A stretch of 41,232 bases of DNA from Pseudomonadota bacterium (GCA_021848345.1 JAJZUV010000023.1:1-41232); one strand, 5' to 3'. Counted from the stretch's first letter, positions 28,230 through 36,783 are shown. Made by a program: numbers and translations. The notes: generated by a model not told the origin, from the letters alone.

Positions 28230-29669
28230 TCAGATGGCCGTCCAGACGTAGACGTACAGACTGTTGTTCGAACTGGCATCCTGCGACGAGCCGGCGAACT
28301 TGTTGTACGTGGTGTACTGCACGCCAAGCCGCAGGTTCTTCTCCGGATCCACCCAGCTCTTGCCGAAGGGGTTCCAGTCGAACTCCCAGGTCACGCCTGA
28401 AGTCTGCGCGCTGGAACTGGGGTTGTAAAGGTACGGATCGGAGCTGCCGGTGGTGTTGAAGAACTGGATCGTGGCGCCGTAGGTGTTCTGGTACCAGTAG
28501 GCCGCGTTCAGGTTCATCGCGTTGAGCGTGTCTTCGGCGTTCGACGTCGCTCCGGTCAGGTAGCTCTGGGTGAACTTCTGGCGCTCGTGGATGTACAGAC
28601 CGTTGACCGACCAGATCCCGCTCTCGCCAAAGTACTGGTAGCTGCCGTCGAGGCCCATGTCGGTATAGGTCTCGTCGGGCCCGTTGCCGGCCAGAAGATT
28701 CGACCCGTTCGGATTCTGCGGATTCAGCTTGGTCTGCATGCCCAGCACGCCGAATTCATAGCTGTTGGCACCGATCGAGTTCGAGTAGTTGAAGCGCCAG
28801 TACGGCGCATAGCCGCTCACCACGCCTCCGCCCGCTGTCAGGTTCCCATTGGCACCGGCCCCGCCATCATTGAGGGCATCGACCGGGCCGCCGGCCCGCA
28901 GCTGTTGACCCCACCAGTTGGACAGCTGGTGATACAGCCCGAGCTCGCCGTACCAGTGGTTGTCGACCAGGGTGTAGGCGGTGGCGCCGAGCACCAGCTG
29001 GCCCAGGTCCTCGATCACCGGCGTCTGGCCGTAGCCGGCGCCGAAGGGACTGGTCATGAAGCCGAACTGCCAGGCCGGCACGGTGTTCCAGACGTCGGAT
29101 ACCGTCGGGTTGTTGTTCAGCGAGATGCCGAAGATGCCGCTGGTGGATCCGATCTTGTAGTTGGTCGCGTAGCGCACATCGGTGTTGTCCCAGGCAACGC
29201 GGTCCGAGCCAGGATTCGAGTACGTGGCCTGCGCCAGCACGCCCACGTGGTCGCTCAGACGGCCGGCCAGGAAGATCGAGGCCTGTTGCAGCGCGGTGAC
29301 GTTGTCGTTGGCGTTGAAACCGGGAGGCGGCGAGCTGCTGTCGCCGGTGGTGTGGGTGTAGGAAGCCACCAGCATCGCCGACAGCGGGATGTCGTGCTTG
29401 GCGCTGCCGCCCTTCAAGGTGTAGCCGCCGAGCTTGAAGGCGCGGCCGAAGGGCGTGAGCTGCGGGCCGAAGCCGCCGACGTGACAGGCCACGCAGTCCT
29501 GCCCGGTCTGGCGCGCGAAGGCCGGCACCGCGTGCGCCGGCGTGGCCGCCAGCCCGACGAAGGTCAGCGCGCCCAGGCCTTGCAGCACCGCGCGCACATG
29601 GTTGAGAGTTGGAAGGCGCAGCCCGCGGCCCGAGGGCCGCTGGGATGCGATGGCGAGTCTTGTTGTCAT
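28230..29669 (-). CDS. Cyc2-like fused monohaem cytochrome c and outer-membrane beta-barrel
   Basis: This 479-residue protein has a signal peptide ending at AHA (residue 47), one haem c site CVACH (Cys59, Cys62, His63), then GGFGPQLTPFGRAFKLGGYTL. That order, an ARQTG leader, CxxCH, a PxLTPFGR block and FKLGGYT, is the pattern of Cyc2, the outer-membrane iron(II) oxidase in which one haem plugs a porin. Residues 90-479 alternate aromatic and small polar residues (NNHWYGEL, APYWRFNY, YGATIQFF), as a beta-barrel of roughly 16 strands would. Only one CxxCH is present. Homologues are widespread in Burkholderiales, so iron oxidation is a hypothesis, not a call. An FNR-type promoter precedes it, so oxygen control is likely. 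It is directly downstream of trxC. Confidence 0.85.
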   Translation of the reverse strand: MTTRLAIASQRPSGRGLRLPTLNHVRAVLQGLGALTFVGLAATPAHAVPAFARQTGQDCVACHVGGFGPQLTPFGRAFKLGGYTLKGGSAKHDIPLSAMLVASYTHTTGDSSSPPPGFNANDNVTALQQASIFLAGRLSDHVGVLAQATYSNPGSDRVAWDNTDVRYATNYKIGSTSGIFGISLNNNPTVSDVWNTVPAWQFGFMTSPFGAGYGQTPVIEDLGQLVLGATAYTLVDNHWYGELGLYHQLSNWWGQQLRAGGPVDALNDGGAGANGNLTAGGGVVSGYAPYWRFNYSNSIGANSYEFGVLGMQTKLNPQNPNGSNLLAGNGPDETYTDMGLDGSYQYFGESGIWSVNGLYIHERQKFTQSYLTGATSNAEDTLNAMNLNAAYWYQNTYGATIQFFNTTGSSDPYLYNPSSSAQTSGVTWEFDWNPFGKSWVDPEKNLRLGVQYTTYNKFAGSSQDASSNNSLYVYVWTAI

Positions 29670-29715
29670 GATGGCCCCCTTGGGGTGCGAGCAGGGGAAA
29701 CCCCCCTTGCAACCC

Positions 29716-29758
29716 ATGCTAGGGACCTCTACCCGGGGATCCGCTTGACCAGAATCAA
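29716..29758 (-). promoter_or_regulatory. FNR/Anr-type promoter of the cytochrome-porin gene
   Basis: On the minus strand the FNR-type box TTGATTCTGGTCAA covers 29758-29745 (TTGAT-N4-GTCAA; one change from the ideal). A -10-like TAGCAT lies at 29721-29716, which puts a start near 29709 and the box centre about 42 bp upstream, as in class II FNR promoters. The start codon follows at 29669. This suggests activation when oxygen is low. Confidence 0.6.
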
Positions 29759-29782
29759 GAGATTCCGATGTGCCACGAAGGT

Positions 29783-30199
29783 TTACAGGCCCGCCCAGCG
29801 CGCGATCTCTCGGGCGGGCATCACGCCGCTGTGGCGCCGCACTTCCTGGCCGTTGCGAAAAAGCAGCAAGGTGGGAATGCTGCGGATGCGGTGCCGCACC
29901 GAGGCCTGCGGGTTGTCGTCCGAATTCACCTTGGCCAGCACGGCGCGCCCCTGCAGCGTCTGCGCGGCCTGCTCGAACTGCGGCGCCATCATCCGGCAGG
30001 GGCCGCACCACGGCGCCCAGAAGTCCACCAGCAGCGGAAGTTCGCTGCGCGCGACGAAGCGTTCGAAATCGGCGTCGCCCAGTTGCAGCGGCGCGGGACC
30101 GAACAGGGCCTGGTGACAGCTGCCGCATTGCGGATGCTGCTGCAGGCGCTCTTCGGGAACGCGGTTGATGGCCGAGCAATGGGGGCAGACGACGTGCAT
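29783..30199 (-). CDS. trxC: thioredoxin 2
   Basis: TrxC is a cytoplasmic protein-disulfide reductase with an extra zinc finger. The 138-residue protein has the N-terminal zinc site as two CxxC pairs (CPHC at residues 5-8 and CGSC at 25-28), the active site WCGPC at residues 64-68, and the cis-Pro region RSIPTLLLF. In other bacteria TrxC is induced by peroxide and its zinc is released on oxidation. The gene lies 113 bp upstream of the cytochrome-porin gene on the same strand. Confidence 0.95.
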   Translation of the reverse strand: MHVVCPHCSAINRVPEERLQQHPQCGSCHQALFGPAPLQLGDADFERFVARSELPLLVDFWAPWCGPCRMMAPQFEQAAQTLQGRAVLAKVNSDDNPQASVRHRIRSIPTLLLFRNGQEVRRHSGVMPAREIARWAGL

Positions 30200-30388
30200 G
30201 GTGACTCCCGCTGGACAAGGATGCCGGCTCGCGCGCCGGGCGAATGTACTCCACGCGGTATATGGGGCGATCCGCCCCCGGGTTCAAGCCCCCGGGCCCG
30301 GCGACCCGCCCCGGCCGCGAATCCGCGCAGGCTGCGCTACGCTGCTGGCGCCAGTTTTCCGCTCACCCCGACAGGAGCCTCGACGATC

Positions 30389-30934
30389 ATGCCCCGCATC
30401 CCCTACCTGCCCGCAGACCTTGCCGACCCCGCCGAACTGGTGGCGGCGATCCGCCGGCGGCGCGGCGGGGATCTGCTCAAGCTCGACCGCATGCTGCTGT
30501 ACAGCCCCGAATTCGCCGCGGGCTGGAACGCGCTGCTGGGCGCCGTGCGCGCCCGCCTGCAACTCGACGCCCGGCTGCGCGAACTGGCGATCTGCGCGGT
30601 GGCGCGGCTCAACCACGCGCCCTACGAGTTCGAGCAGCATGCCCCCGAGTTCCTCGCCGCCGGCGGCCCGCAGCGGCAGCTCGACGCGCTGGACGACGTG
30701 GAGGCGGCCGCGCGCGACGAGGCGGCGTTCGATGCCCGCGAGCGCGCGGTGCTGCGCCTGACCCTGGGCATGACCCGCGACGTCACCCCCTCCGAGCAGG
30801 ACTTCGCCACCGCCGCCGCCCTGTTCCCGCGCCAGGAACTGGTGGAGCTGGTGGGGGTCGTGGCCTCCTACAACATGGTGTCGCGCTTCCTGGTCGCGCT
30901 GGGGGTGCACAGCGAAGTCGACGAGGCCGGCTGA
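30389..30934 (+). CDS. carboxymuconolactone decarboxylase-like (AhpD fold) protein
   Basis: This 181-residue all-helical protein has the CMD fold, with a conserved helix pair at LRELAICAVARLNHAPYEFEQHAP (residues 72-95). The CxxC pair of AhpD-type peroxidases is absent: only one Cys occurs in that helix. It therefore belongs to the non-thiol branch often seen beside dehydrogenases, where the catalytic role is unclear. AGGAG at 30372-30376 is 12 bases before the ATG, a little far. It is divergent from trxC and convergent with the SDR gene. Confidence 0.75.
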   Translation: MPRIPYLPADLADPAELVAAIRRRRGGDLLKLDRMLLYSPEFAAGWNALLGAVRARLQLDARLRELAICAVARLNHAPYEFEQHAPEFLAAGGPQRQLDALDDVEAAARDEAAFDARERAVLRLTLGMTRDVTPSEQDFATAAALFPRQELVELVGVVASYNMVSRFLVALGVHSEVDEAG

Positions 30935-30944
30935 GCCCGGGAAC

Positions 30945-31784
30945 TCAGGAGGGATCGTCCTCGGGCGGTTCGCGCCTGGGCTTGCGGCCCTGCAGGCGCG
31001 CCACGCGATCCCACAGGCCGGGCGGCAGCACGTGCATCAGCTTGCTCAGCACGGCCATGGGCCAGGGGATGGTGGCGTAGGCCCTGCCACGGTCGATGGC
31101 GCGCAGCGCGCGCCGTGCGAAGGCCCGCGCGTCCAGCAGGAAGGGCATGGGGAAGGGATTGCCGGCGGTCATCGGCGTGGCGATGAAGCCGGGGCTGACG
31201 GTGACCACGCGCACCCCGCTGCCGCGCAACTCGACGCGCAGGCTTTCCAGGGAACGGATCAGCGCCGCCTTGCTGGCGCTGTAGGCGGCGTGTCCGGGCA
31301 GCCCGCGCACCCCGGCCACGCTGGCGATGGCGGCCAGCGTGCCCGAGCCGCGCGCGCGCATCGGGGCGATGAACGGCGCCAGCGTGCCCAGCGCGGCCAG
31401 CCAGTTGCTGTGCATGATCTCGCCGGCCACCTGCAGGTCGGGCGCATGCGACAGGTCGACACCATGGCTGATGCCGGCGGCGGCCACCACCACCTGGGGA
31501 CAGCCCCAATCCTGCAGCAGGCGCACCGCGTGCTCGCGCCAGGCCTGCGCGTCGCGCAGGTCGACGGTGATCAGGCGCAGGCGCGCCGGGTCCACCGCCT
31601 GCAGGCCCTGGGCCTGCGCGCAGGCCATCGCGGTCGCGTCCAGCGCGCTGCCGCGCCGCCCCACCAGCACCACGCGCCACCCGCGCTGCGCGTAGGCCTG
31701 CGCCAGCGCCGCGCCGATGCCGCTGGAGGCGCCGCTGATCACGGCCACCGAGGCGTCGCCGGGCGGCGCGGCGGCGGTGGTCAC
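30945..31784 (-). CDS. short-chain dehydrogenase/reductase
   Basis: This 279-residue classical SDR binds NAD(P) through GASSGIG (residues 18-24) and has the catalytic Tyr168 and Lys172 in YSASK, with the Ser in the SVAG segment before it. The NNAG-type strand is AAAGIS. The C-terminal 60 residues (ATIPWPMAVLSKLMHVLPPGLWD) are hydrophobic and may touch the membrane, as in lipid-modifying SDRs. The start GTG 31784 overlaps the lptC stop as GTGA, so it is translated with the Kdo/LPS operon. The substrate is unknown. This place usually holds lptA in related bacteria. Confidence 0.85.
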   Translation of the reverse strand: MTTAAAPPGDASVAVISGASSGIGAALAQAYAQRGWRVVLVGRRGSALDATAMACAQAQGLQAVDPARLRLITVDLRDAQAWREHAVRLLQDWGCPQVVVAAAGISHGVDLSHAPDLQVAGEIMHSNWLAALGTLAPFIAPMRARGSGTLAAIASVAGVRGLPGHAAYSASKAALIRSLESLRVELRGSGVRVVTVSPGFIATPMTAGNPFPMPFLLDARAFARRALRAIDRGRAYATIPWPMAVLSKLMHVLPPGLWDRVARLQGRKPRREPPEDDPS

Positions 31785-32431
31785 GACCCCGCCCCCTGGC
31801 GCAGGCTGCCGCGCACGGCCCCGTTCATGCTGAAGGTGCCGTCCAGGCCGTTCATCTGCAGATCGTCGCCCGAGAACACCGAATCTCCCTGACGCACGGT
31901 GCTCGGCCGGTTGGAGCTGATGCGGCGCTGTTGCGGGAACACATTGAGAAAGCTGCTGCGCACGGTGATGGTCCGCGACCGCGGCGCCTCGCGCCGAAGC
32001 TCGGCCTGGCCGAACAGCTGCACGTTGCTGCCGTCGGCGTTGCTCAGCCCCACGTCGGCGCTGGCCAGCGTGACCGCCCCCTGGGCATCGTGCACGCGCA
32101 GGCGCGGCTGCGCGATGCGCACGGTCTGGTTGCCCGGAATGTGCTCCATGGCCGCGCCGCTGAGTTCCGCGCTGGAGCGACCGAGATCGTCGAAGTTGCG
32201 GGTCTGGAAATCCCGCAGGAAATAGTCCGGCTTCTGGGGCGCGGCGGCGGACTGCCCGGCGCGGTGGATCGCCAGCAACGCCTCGCGCGCCACCCAGGCG
32301 CTGAAGCCCGCCAGCAGCAGCATCAGCGCCAGCGGCAGCATGGTGGAGGCGCGCCGCCACCACAGGAACAGGTTCAGGCGCGGGCGCGGGCGCGACACGC
32401 CTGGGCGCCTCTGCGGCCGTGGCGGCGTCAT
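31781..32431 (-). CDS. lptC: LPS export ABC transporter periplasmic protein LptC
   Basis: LptC is the inner-membrane-anchored link between LptB2FG and the LptA bridge that carries LPS to the outer membrane. The 216-residue product has one N-terminal membrane helix (about residues 32-52, MLPLALMLLLAGFSAWVA) and a periplasmic beta-jellyroll beginning at PDYFLRDFQTRNFD. The later repeats, such as SNVQLFGQAELRRE and the final SVFSGDDLQMNGLDGTFSMNG, are shared with LptA. GGGGAG precedes the ATG at 32431. It lies between kdsC and an SDR gene, overlapping the latter by 4 bp. lptA and lptB do not follow, which is unusual. Confidence 0.9.
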   Translation of the reverse strand: MTPPRPQRRPGVSRPRPRLNLFLWWRRASTMLPLALMLLLAGFSAWVAREALLAIHRAGQSAAAPQKPDYFLRDFQTRNFDDLGRSSAELSGAAMEHIPGNQTVRIAQPRLRVHDAQGAVTLASADVGLSNADGSNVQLFGQAELRREAPRSRTITVRSSFLNVFPQQRRISSNRPSTVRQGDSVFSGDDLQMNGLDGTFSMNGAVRGSLRQGAGS

Positions 32432-32436
32432 CGCGC

Positions 32437-33024
32437 TCACTCCCCGCGCACGGCCTGCTCCAGCAGGGCGGCGTAGGCGCCCTGCGCGCACAGCAGCAGG
32501 TCGCAGAGCTCACGCACCGCGCCCTGCCCGGCGGCGGCGCGCGTACGGTAATGCACCCGCGCCAGCACCTCCGGATGCGACTGCGGCGGACAGGCCGCCA
32601 GGCGCGCGCGCACCAGCAGCGGCAGGTCCGGCCAGTCGTCGCCGATCACGGCCGCCTGCTCCCACTCCAGGCCCAGTTCGCGCAGCACGCCCTGCGCGCC
32701 GGGCAGCTTGTGGCTGCGCCCGAGCACCGCGTGCTCGAGCAGGCCGAGCTCGCGCAGGCGCGCACGCAGCGCCGGGCTGTCGCGCCCGGACACCACCGCC
32801 GCGCGCACGCCGCAGGAGGCCAGCAGTTTCAGGCCGTGGCCGTCCAGCGTGCTGAAACGCTTGAGCTGCTCGCCGTCCGCTCCCACCAGCAGGTCGCCGG
32901 GCGTGAGCACGCCGTCCACGTCGAGCAGCAGCACCCGCACCGGCTGGGCGCGAAGCAGCAACTCGGGATCGAAACCCAGGCGCGGGGAAAGGTCGAACAT
33001 CGGGGCCTCGTGCACGGACGTCAT
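32437..33024 (-). CDS. kdsC: 3-deoxy-D-manno-octulosonate 8-phosphate phosphatase
   Basis: KdsC removes the phosphate from Kdo-8-P to give Kdo for the LPS inner core. The 195-residue HAD-family protein has motif I DVDGVLT (nucleophile Asp35 and Asp37), motif II in VVSGRDS, and motif III/IV as GDDWPDLPLL. The insert-free length fits the C0-type KdsC tetramer. The start overlaps the kdsD stop as TGATG. The operon kdsD-kdsC-lptC is the normal Betaproteobacterial order. Confidence 0.95.
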   Translation of the reverse strand: MTSVHEAPMFDLSPRLGFDPELLLRAQPVRVLLLDVDGVLTPGDLLVGADGEQLKRFSTLDGHGLKLLASCGVRAAVVSGRDSPALRARLRELGLLEHAVLGRSHKLPGAQGVLRELGLEWEQAAVIGDDWPDLPLLVRARLAACPPQSHPEVLARVHYRTRAAAGQGAVRELCDLLLCAQGAYAALLEQAVRGE

Positions 33025-34022
33025 CAAACCACCTTGGCGTCGAACAGGTCGTGCATGTGCAGCGCGCCGATCACCTGCTCGTGTTCGTCCACCACCAGCA
33101 TCTGGCTGATGCGGTGGCGCTCCATGCTCTGCACCGCCTCCACCGCCAGGGCCTGCGCGTCGATGGTGCGCGGGTTCGGGTGCATCGCCTCGCCGGCGGT
33201 GAGCCCGCGCAGGTCCACGCCGCGCTCGACCAGCCGGCGCAGATCGCCGTCGGTGATCACGCCGCGCAGGCGCTGCTGGGCATCGACCACGGCGGTCATG
33301 CCCAGCCCCTTGCGGGTCATTTCCAGCAACGCCTCGGAGAACGGCACGTTCTCGGCCACCCGCGGCACGCGCTCGCCGCTGCGCATCACGTCGGCCACGT
33401 GGGTCAGCAGTTTGCGCCCCAACGCCCCGCCGGGGTGGGTGCGCGCGAAATCGTCCGCTCCGAAACCCCGCGCGTCCAGCACCGCCACCGCCAGCGCGTC
33501 GCCCAGCGCGAGTTGCGCGGTGGTGCTGGTGGTGGGCGCCAGGCGCAGCGGACAGGCCTCGCGCTCGACCGCGCAGTCCAGATGGATGTCGGCGTAGCGC
33601 GCCAGCGTGGAATCGGCCCGGCCGGTGATGGAGATCAGGCGCGTGCCCATGCGCTTGACCAGGGGCACGATGCGCGTGAGCTCCTCCACCTCGCCGGAGT
33701 TGGACATGGCGATGAACACGTCCTGCTCGGTGACCATGCCGAGGTCGCCGTGGCTGGCCTCGGCCGGGTGCACGAAATACGCAGGGGTACCGGTGGACGC
33801 CAGCGTGGCCGCCAGCTTGCGCGCGACGTGGCCGCTCTTGCCCATGCCGGAGACCACCACCCGGCCCTTGCAATCCAGCAGCGTGCGCACGGCCTGCGCG
33901 AAAGCCGAAGCCAGCGGCTCGCGTTCGACGCGGTCGGCCAGCGCCTGCACCGCGGCGGCCTCGATCTGCAGGGTTTCGCGCGCCAGGCGCAGCGCCTTGT
34001 CGGGGGAGAAGTCCGATCTCAT
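33024..34022 (-). CDS. kdsD: D-arabinose 5-phosphate isomerase
   Basis: KdsD interconverts ribulose 5-phosphate and arabinose 5-phosphate, the first step of Kdo synthesis. The 332-residue product has an SIS domain (about residues 40-175, with VVSGMGKSGHVARKLAAT and the SNSGEVEEL phosphate loop) and two CBS domains (about 208-265 and 275-330). ATG 34022 gives the usual length. It starts the kdsD-kdsC-lptC operon and is 61 bp downstream of the ampG gene on the same strand. Confidence 0.95.
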   Translation of the reverse strand: MRSDFSPDKALRLARETLQIEAAAVQALADRVEREPLASAFAQAVRTLLDCKGRVVVSGMGKSGHVARKLAATLASTGTPAYFVHPAEASHGDLGMVTEQDVFIAMSNSGEVEELTRIVPLVKRMGTRLISITGRADSTLARYADIHLDCAVEREACPLRLAPTTSTTAQLALGDALAVAVLDARGFGADDFARTHPGGALGRKLLTHVADVMRSGERVPRVAENVPFSEALLEMTRKGLGMTAVVDAQQRLRGVITDGDLRRLVERGVDLRGLTAGEAMHPNPRTIDAQALAVEAVQSMERHRISQMLVVDEHEQVIGALHMHDLFDAKVV

Positions 34023-34083
34023 CGGCAGCAGTATAGGCAGCGGGGACCCGCCGCGCCGCGCCCCTCCCGCGCCGGCGCGGGGA

Positions 34084-35448
34084 TCAGGCCGCGGCGCGCA
34101 CCGGCTGGTCGCGCTGCTCGATCAGCCTGCGCAAGGCCAGCAGCATGAGCAGGCCCGGAGCCGCGCTGGCCACGCTGAACAGGTAGAAGCCCGGCCAGCC
34201 CAGGTGCAGCGCCAGGTAGCCGCTCAAGGGACCCACGTACACCCGCCCCACCGCCGACAGCGCCGACAGCAGCGCGAACTGGGTGGCCGAGTAGCGCGTG
34301 TCGCACAGCGCCGACAGGAAGGCCACGAAGGCGGCCGTGCCCATGCCCGCGGTGAAGTTCTCCACCCCCACCGCGCCGGCCATCAGCGGCAGCGAGGCCG
34401 GCAGCACCGCCAGGCCCCAGTAGGCCAGGTTGGACAGCCCCTGCGCCAGGCCGAACCACATCAGCGAGCGCCACAGGCCCAGGCGCGCCAGCCAGGCCCC
34501 GCCCAGCAGCGCGCCGACGATGGTCGCCGCCAGGCCCATGCTCTTGTAGACCAAGCCCACCTGCGCCGGGCTGTAGCCGGCGCCGCGGATCAGGAAGGTG
34601 GTCGACAGGGCGCCGGCGAAGGCGTCGCCGAGCTTGTACAGCACGATGGCCACCAGCAGCGCCACCGCCTGCGGACGCCCGAAGAACTCGCGCGCCGGCT
34701 CCAGCACCGCGGCGCGCAGCGTGGTCGGGGCCGGCAGGCCCGCCGGCGGGCGCGGCGCCCACAGCGTGGCCAGCATGCACAGGGCCATCAGGCCGCCCAT
34801 GGCCGCGTACATGCCGCGCCAGCCCAGCCACTCGGCGGCCAGCCACAGCGCCAGGCCGCCCGACACCACCATGCCCAGGCGGTAGCCCAGCACCACCACC
34901 GCCGCGCCCGCGCCGCGCTGCTCGGGCGGCAGCAGGTCGGTGCGGTAGGCATCGATAACCACGTCCTGCGAAGCCGACACGAAAGCCAGCGCCACGGCCA
35001 GCAGCACCACCGGCAGCAGGCGCGCCTGCGCGGCGGGCAGGTGACCGGCGATCCCGACCAGCCAGGCAGGCAAGGCGCCGGTCTCGGGAATGCCCGACCA
35101 GGCCATCGCCCCCAGCAGCAGGGCCAGCCCCGCCTGCAGCGGCAGCAGCCAGGCGCGCCGGCGCCCCAGGCGGGAGGCCAGCCCGGGCAGCTCGACCCGA
35201 TCCATCAGCGGCGCCCACAGGAACTTGAACACATAGGCCTGGCCGATCAGCGTGGCCAGGCCTATGGCCTCCAGGCTGGCCCCGCGCACCGTCAGCCAGG
35301 CCTGCAGCGTGCCCGAACTCAGCGCCAACGGAAGCCCCGACGAAAACCCCAGGAACAGCATGGAGGCCACGCCGCGGTTGGCGAACACCGCACGCAAGGT
35401 GGTAGCGGAACGGAGCGGGCGGCGACGGCTGGGCGCGGGCATGGGCAT
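34084..35448 (-). CDS. ampG: AmpG-type muropeptide permease (MFS)
   Basis: AmpG imports anhydromuropeptides for cell-wall recycling and beta-lactamase control. The 454-residue protein has about twelve helices. It shows the AmpG-type first-helix pattern LGFSSGLPLALSSGTLQAWL, the VFKFLWAPLMDR loop 2-3 motif, and SASQDVVIDAYRTDLL in the middle. ATG 35448 is used; the frame is open further upstream, overlapping the pyrE gene, which is not plausible. It is divergent from pyrE, with 145 bp between starts. Confidence 0.9.
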   Translation of the reverse strand: MPMPAPSRRRPLRSATTLRAVFANRGVASMLFLGFSSGLPLALSSGTLQAWLTVRGASLEAIGLATLIGQAYVFKFLWAPLMDRVELPGLASRLGRRRAWLLPLQAGLALLLGAMAWSGIPETGALPAWLVGIAGHLPAAQARLLPVVLLAVALAFVSASQDVVIDAYRTDLLPPEQRGAGAAVVVLGYRLGMVVSGGLALWLAAEWLGWRGMYAAMGGLMALCMLATLWAPRPPAGLPAPTTLRAAVLEPAREFFGRPQAVALLVAIVLYKLGDAFAGALSTTFLIRGAGYSPAQVGLVYKSMGLAATIVGALLGGAWLARLGLWRSLMWFGLAQGLSNLAYWGLAVLPASLPLMAGAVGVENFTAGMGTAAFVAFLSALCDTRYSATQFALLSALSAVGRVYVGPLSGYLALHLGWPGFYLFSVASAAPGLLMLLALRRLIEQRDQPVRAAA

Positions 35449-35593
35449 CTCGGGCGGGCGCCACGGCAAATCCCCACCGGCGCGCGGGTTGTCGGGCAGG
35501 CCGTAGCATAGCGGGCGGTCGCGCCGACGCCGGGGCGTCCTCGCCCATCGCCCTCCAGGCCGCCGGGCTCCTTCCACGCCGCATTTCGTCGTC

Positions 35594-36271
35594 ATGTCCG
35601 AACCCAGCAGCATCGCCCAGGAATTCGTCCGCTTCGCCGTCGACAGCGGGGTCATCCGTTTCGGCTCCTTCGTCACCAAGGCCGGACGCCAGACCCCCTA
35701 CTTTTTCAACGCCGGACTGTTCAACGACGGCGAGCGCCTGGGGCGCCTGGCGGCCTTCTACGCCGACGCCCTGCTGGCCAGCGGCATCGAGTTCGACATG
35801 CTGTTCGGCCCGGCCTACAAGGGCATCGCGCTGGCGGCCGCGCTGTCGGTGGAGCTGGCGCGCCGCGGGCGCAACGTGGGCTTCGCCTACAACCGCAAGG
35901 AAGCCAAGGACCACGGCGAGGGCGGCAACCTGATCGGCGCTCCGGTGCAGGGGCGCGTGGTGATCGTCGACGACGTCATCTCGGCCGGCACCGCGGTGGG
36001 CGAATCGGTGCGCCTGCTGCGCGGCGCTGGCGCCCAGCCCGCCGCCGTGCTGATCGCGCTGGACCGGCAGGAGAAGGCCGCGGTGGCCGGCAGCACCCTG
36101 CCCCACTCGGCCGTGCAGCACGTGCAGACCGAGCACCACCTGCCGGTGGTGGCCATCGCCGACCTCGACGCCCTGCTCGCCGTGCTCGACGCCGCGCGCG
36201 ACCCCGAACTGGCGCGCTGGCTGCCCGAGGTACGCGACTACCGCGCCCGCTACGGGGTCAGCCGCGGCTGA
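35594..36271 (+). CDS. pyrE: orotate phosphoribosyltransferase
   Basis: PyrE joins orotate to PRPP to give orotidine 5'-phosphate in pyrimidine synthesis. The 225-residue product has the PRPP-binding motif VVIVDDVISAGTA and the flexible catalytic loop RKEAKDHGEGG. FGPAYKGIALAAA and TPYFFNAGLF near the start are typical. A palindrome, GACGCC-GG-GGCGTC at 35526-35539, lies in the leader 55 bp before the ATG and could form a hairpin; attenuation is known for pyrE in E. coli, but no T-run is seen here. A set of GTCGCC palindromes follows the stop. Confidence 0.95.
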   Translation: MSEPSSIAQEFVRFAVDSGVIRFGSFVTKAGRQTPYFFNAGLFNDGERLGRLAAFYADALLASGIEFDMLFGPAYKGIALAAALSVELARRGRNVGFAYNRKEAKDHGEGGNLIGAPVQGRVVIVDDVISAGTAVGESVRLLRGAGAQPAAVLIALDRQEKAAVAGSTLPHSAVQHVQTEHHLPVVAIADLDALLAVLDAARDPELARWLPEVRDYRARYGVSRG

Positions 36272-36305
36272 GTCCCGGCCCGAAACGCAAACCCCTCCGA
36301 GCTCC

Positions 36306-36390
36306 TGTCGCCGCATGGCGACAGTGCCGGGCCCTGAATTTGCGGGCTTCCGAGGGAAACACGGCGACCCACTGTCGCCCCACGGCGACA
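36306..36390. repeat. array of GTCGCC/GGCGAC palindromes after pyrE
   Basis: Two hairpins of identical stem, TGTCGCC-N4-GGCGACA, lie at 36306-36323 and 36373-36390. An extra GGCGAC at 36363-36368 can also pair with the GTCGCC of the second, making two exclusive folds. The rest of the 308-bp gap (36272-36579) holds no gene that I can support. The stem may be an extragenic palindrome family or a regulatory or DNA-binding site. There is no T-tract, so terminator function is doubtful. Confidence 0.7.
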
Positions 36391-36579
36391 AAACATCCCC
36401 GGAATCGCCTCGCATCCGCACGCGAGGGTGGCGCACGAGGCTTCGATGGCCGAGCTTTCCCGTGGGAATCCGGGCACTTGCGCAAGCATGCGGCGCCGGA
36501 ACCCGGGCCTAGCACGGCATTTGCTCCAGGACGAGGGGAAGCCGCGGCAAGACGCCGCGCCCCGGCCCAGGAGACCGAG

Positions 36580-36783
36580 ATGAGCACGAATTCACGCCCC
36601 GGACGCCGCAGCAACGTCGACCACGAGGCCATGTTCGCCCTCGCGCTGCAGCGCGCCACCGCCTGCGCTCCGCCCCGTGTCTCCCCGGACGCGGGCCGGG
36701 CCAGCGGCCTGCTGGCGCGCGCCGGGCGCGTGCTGCCGATGCCTCCGGGCGCCGCCGAGGGGGATCAGGTCCCGCCCACGTAG
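36580..36783 (+). CDS. possible small unrecognised protein, 67 residues
   Basis: An ATG at 36580 follows AGGAG at 36569-36573 with good spacing and opens a 67-residue frame. The N-terminus (STNSRPGRRSNVDHEAMFALALQRA) is not the usual shadow composition, but the rest is Ala/Arg/Pro-rich. The last 19 bp overlap the end of the convergent MBL gene. It could be a real small basic protein or chance; I lean slightly to real because of the ribosome site. Confidence 0.4.
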   Translation: MSTNSRPGRRSNVDHEAMFALALQRATACAPPRVSPDAGRASGLLARAGRVLPMPPGAAEGDQVPPT

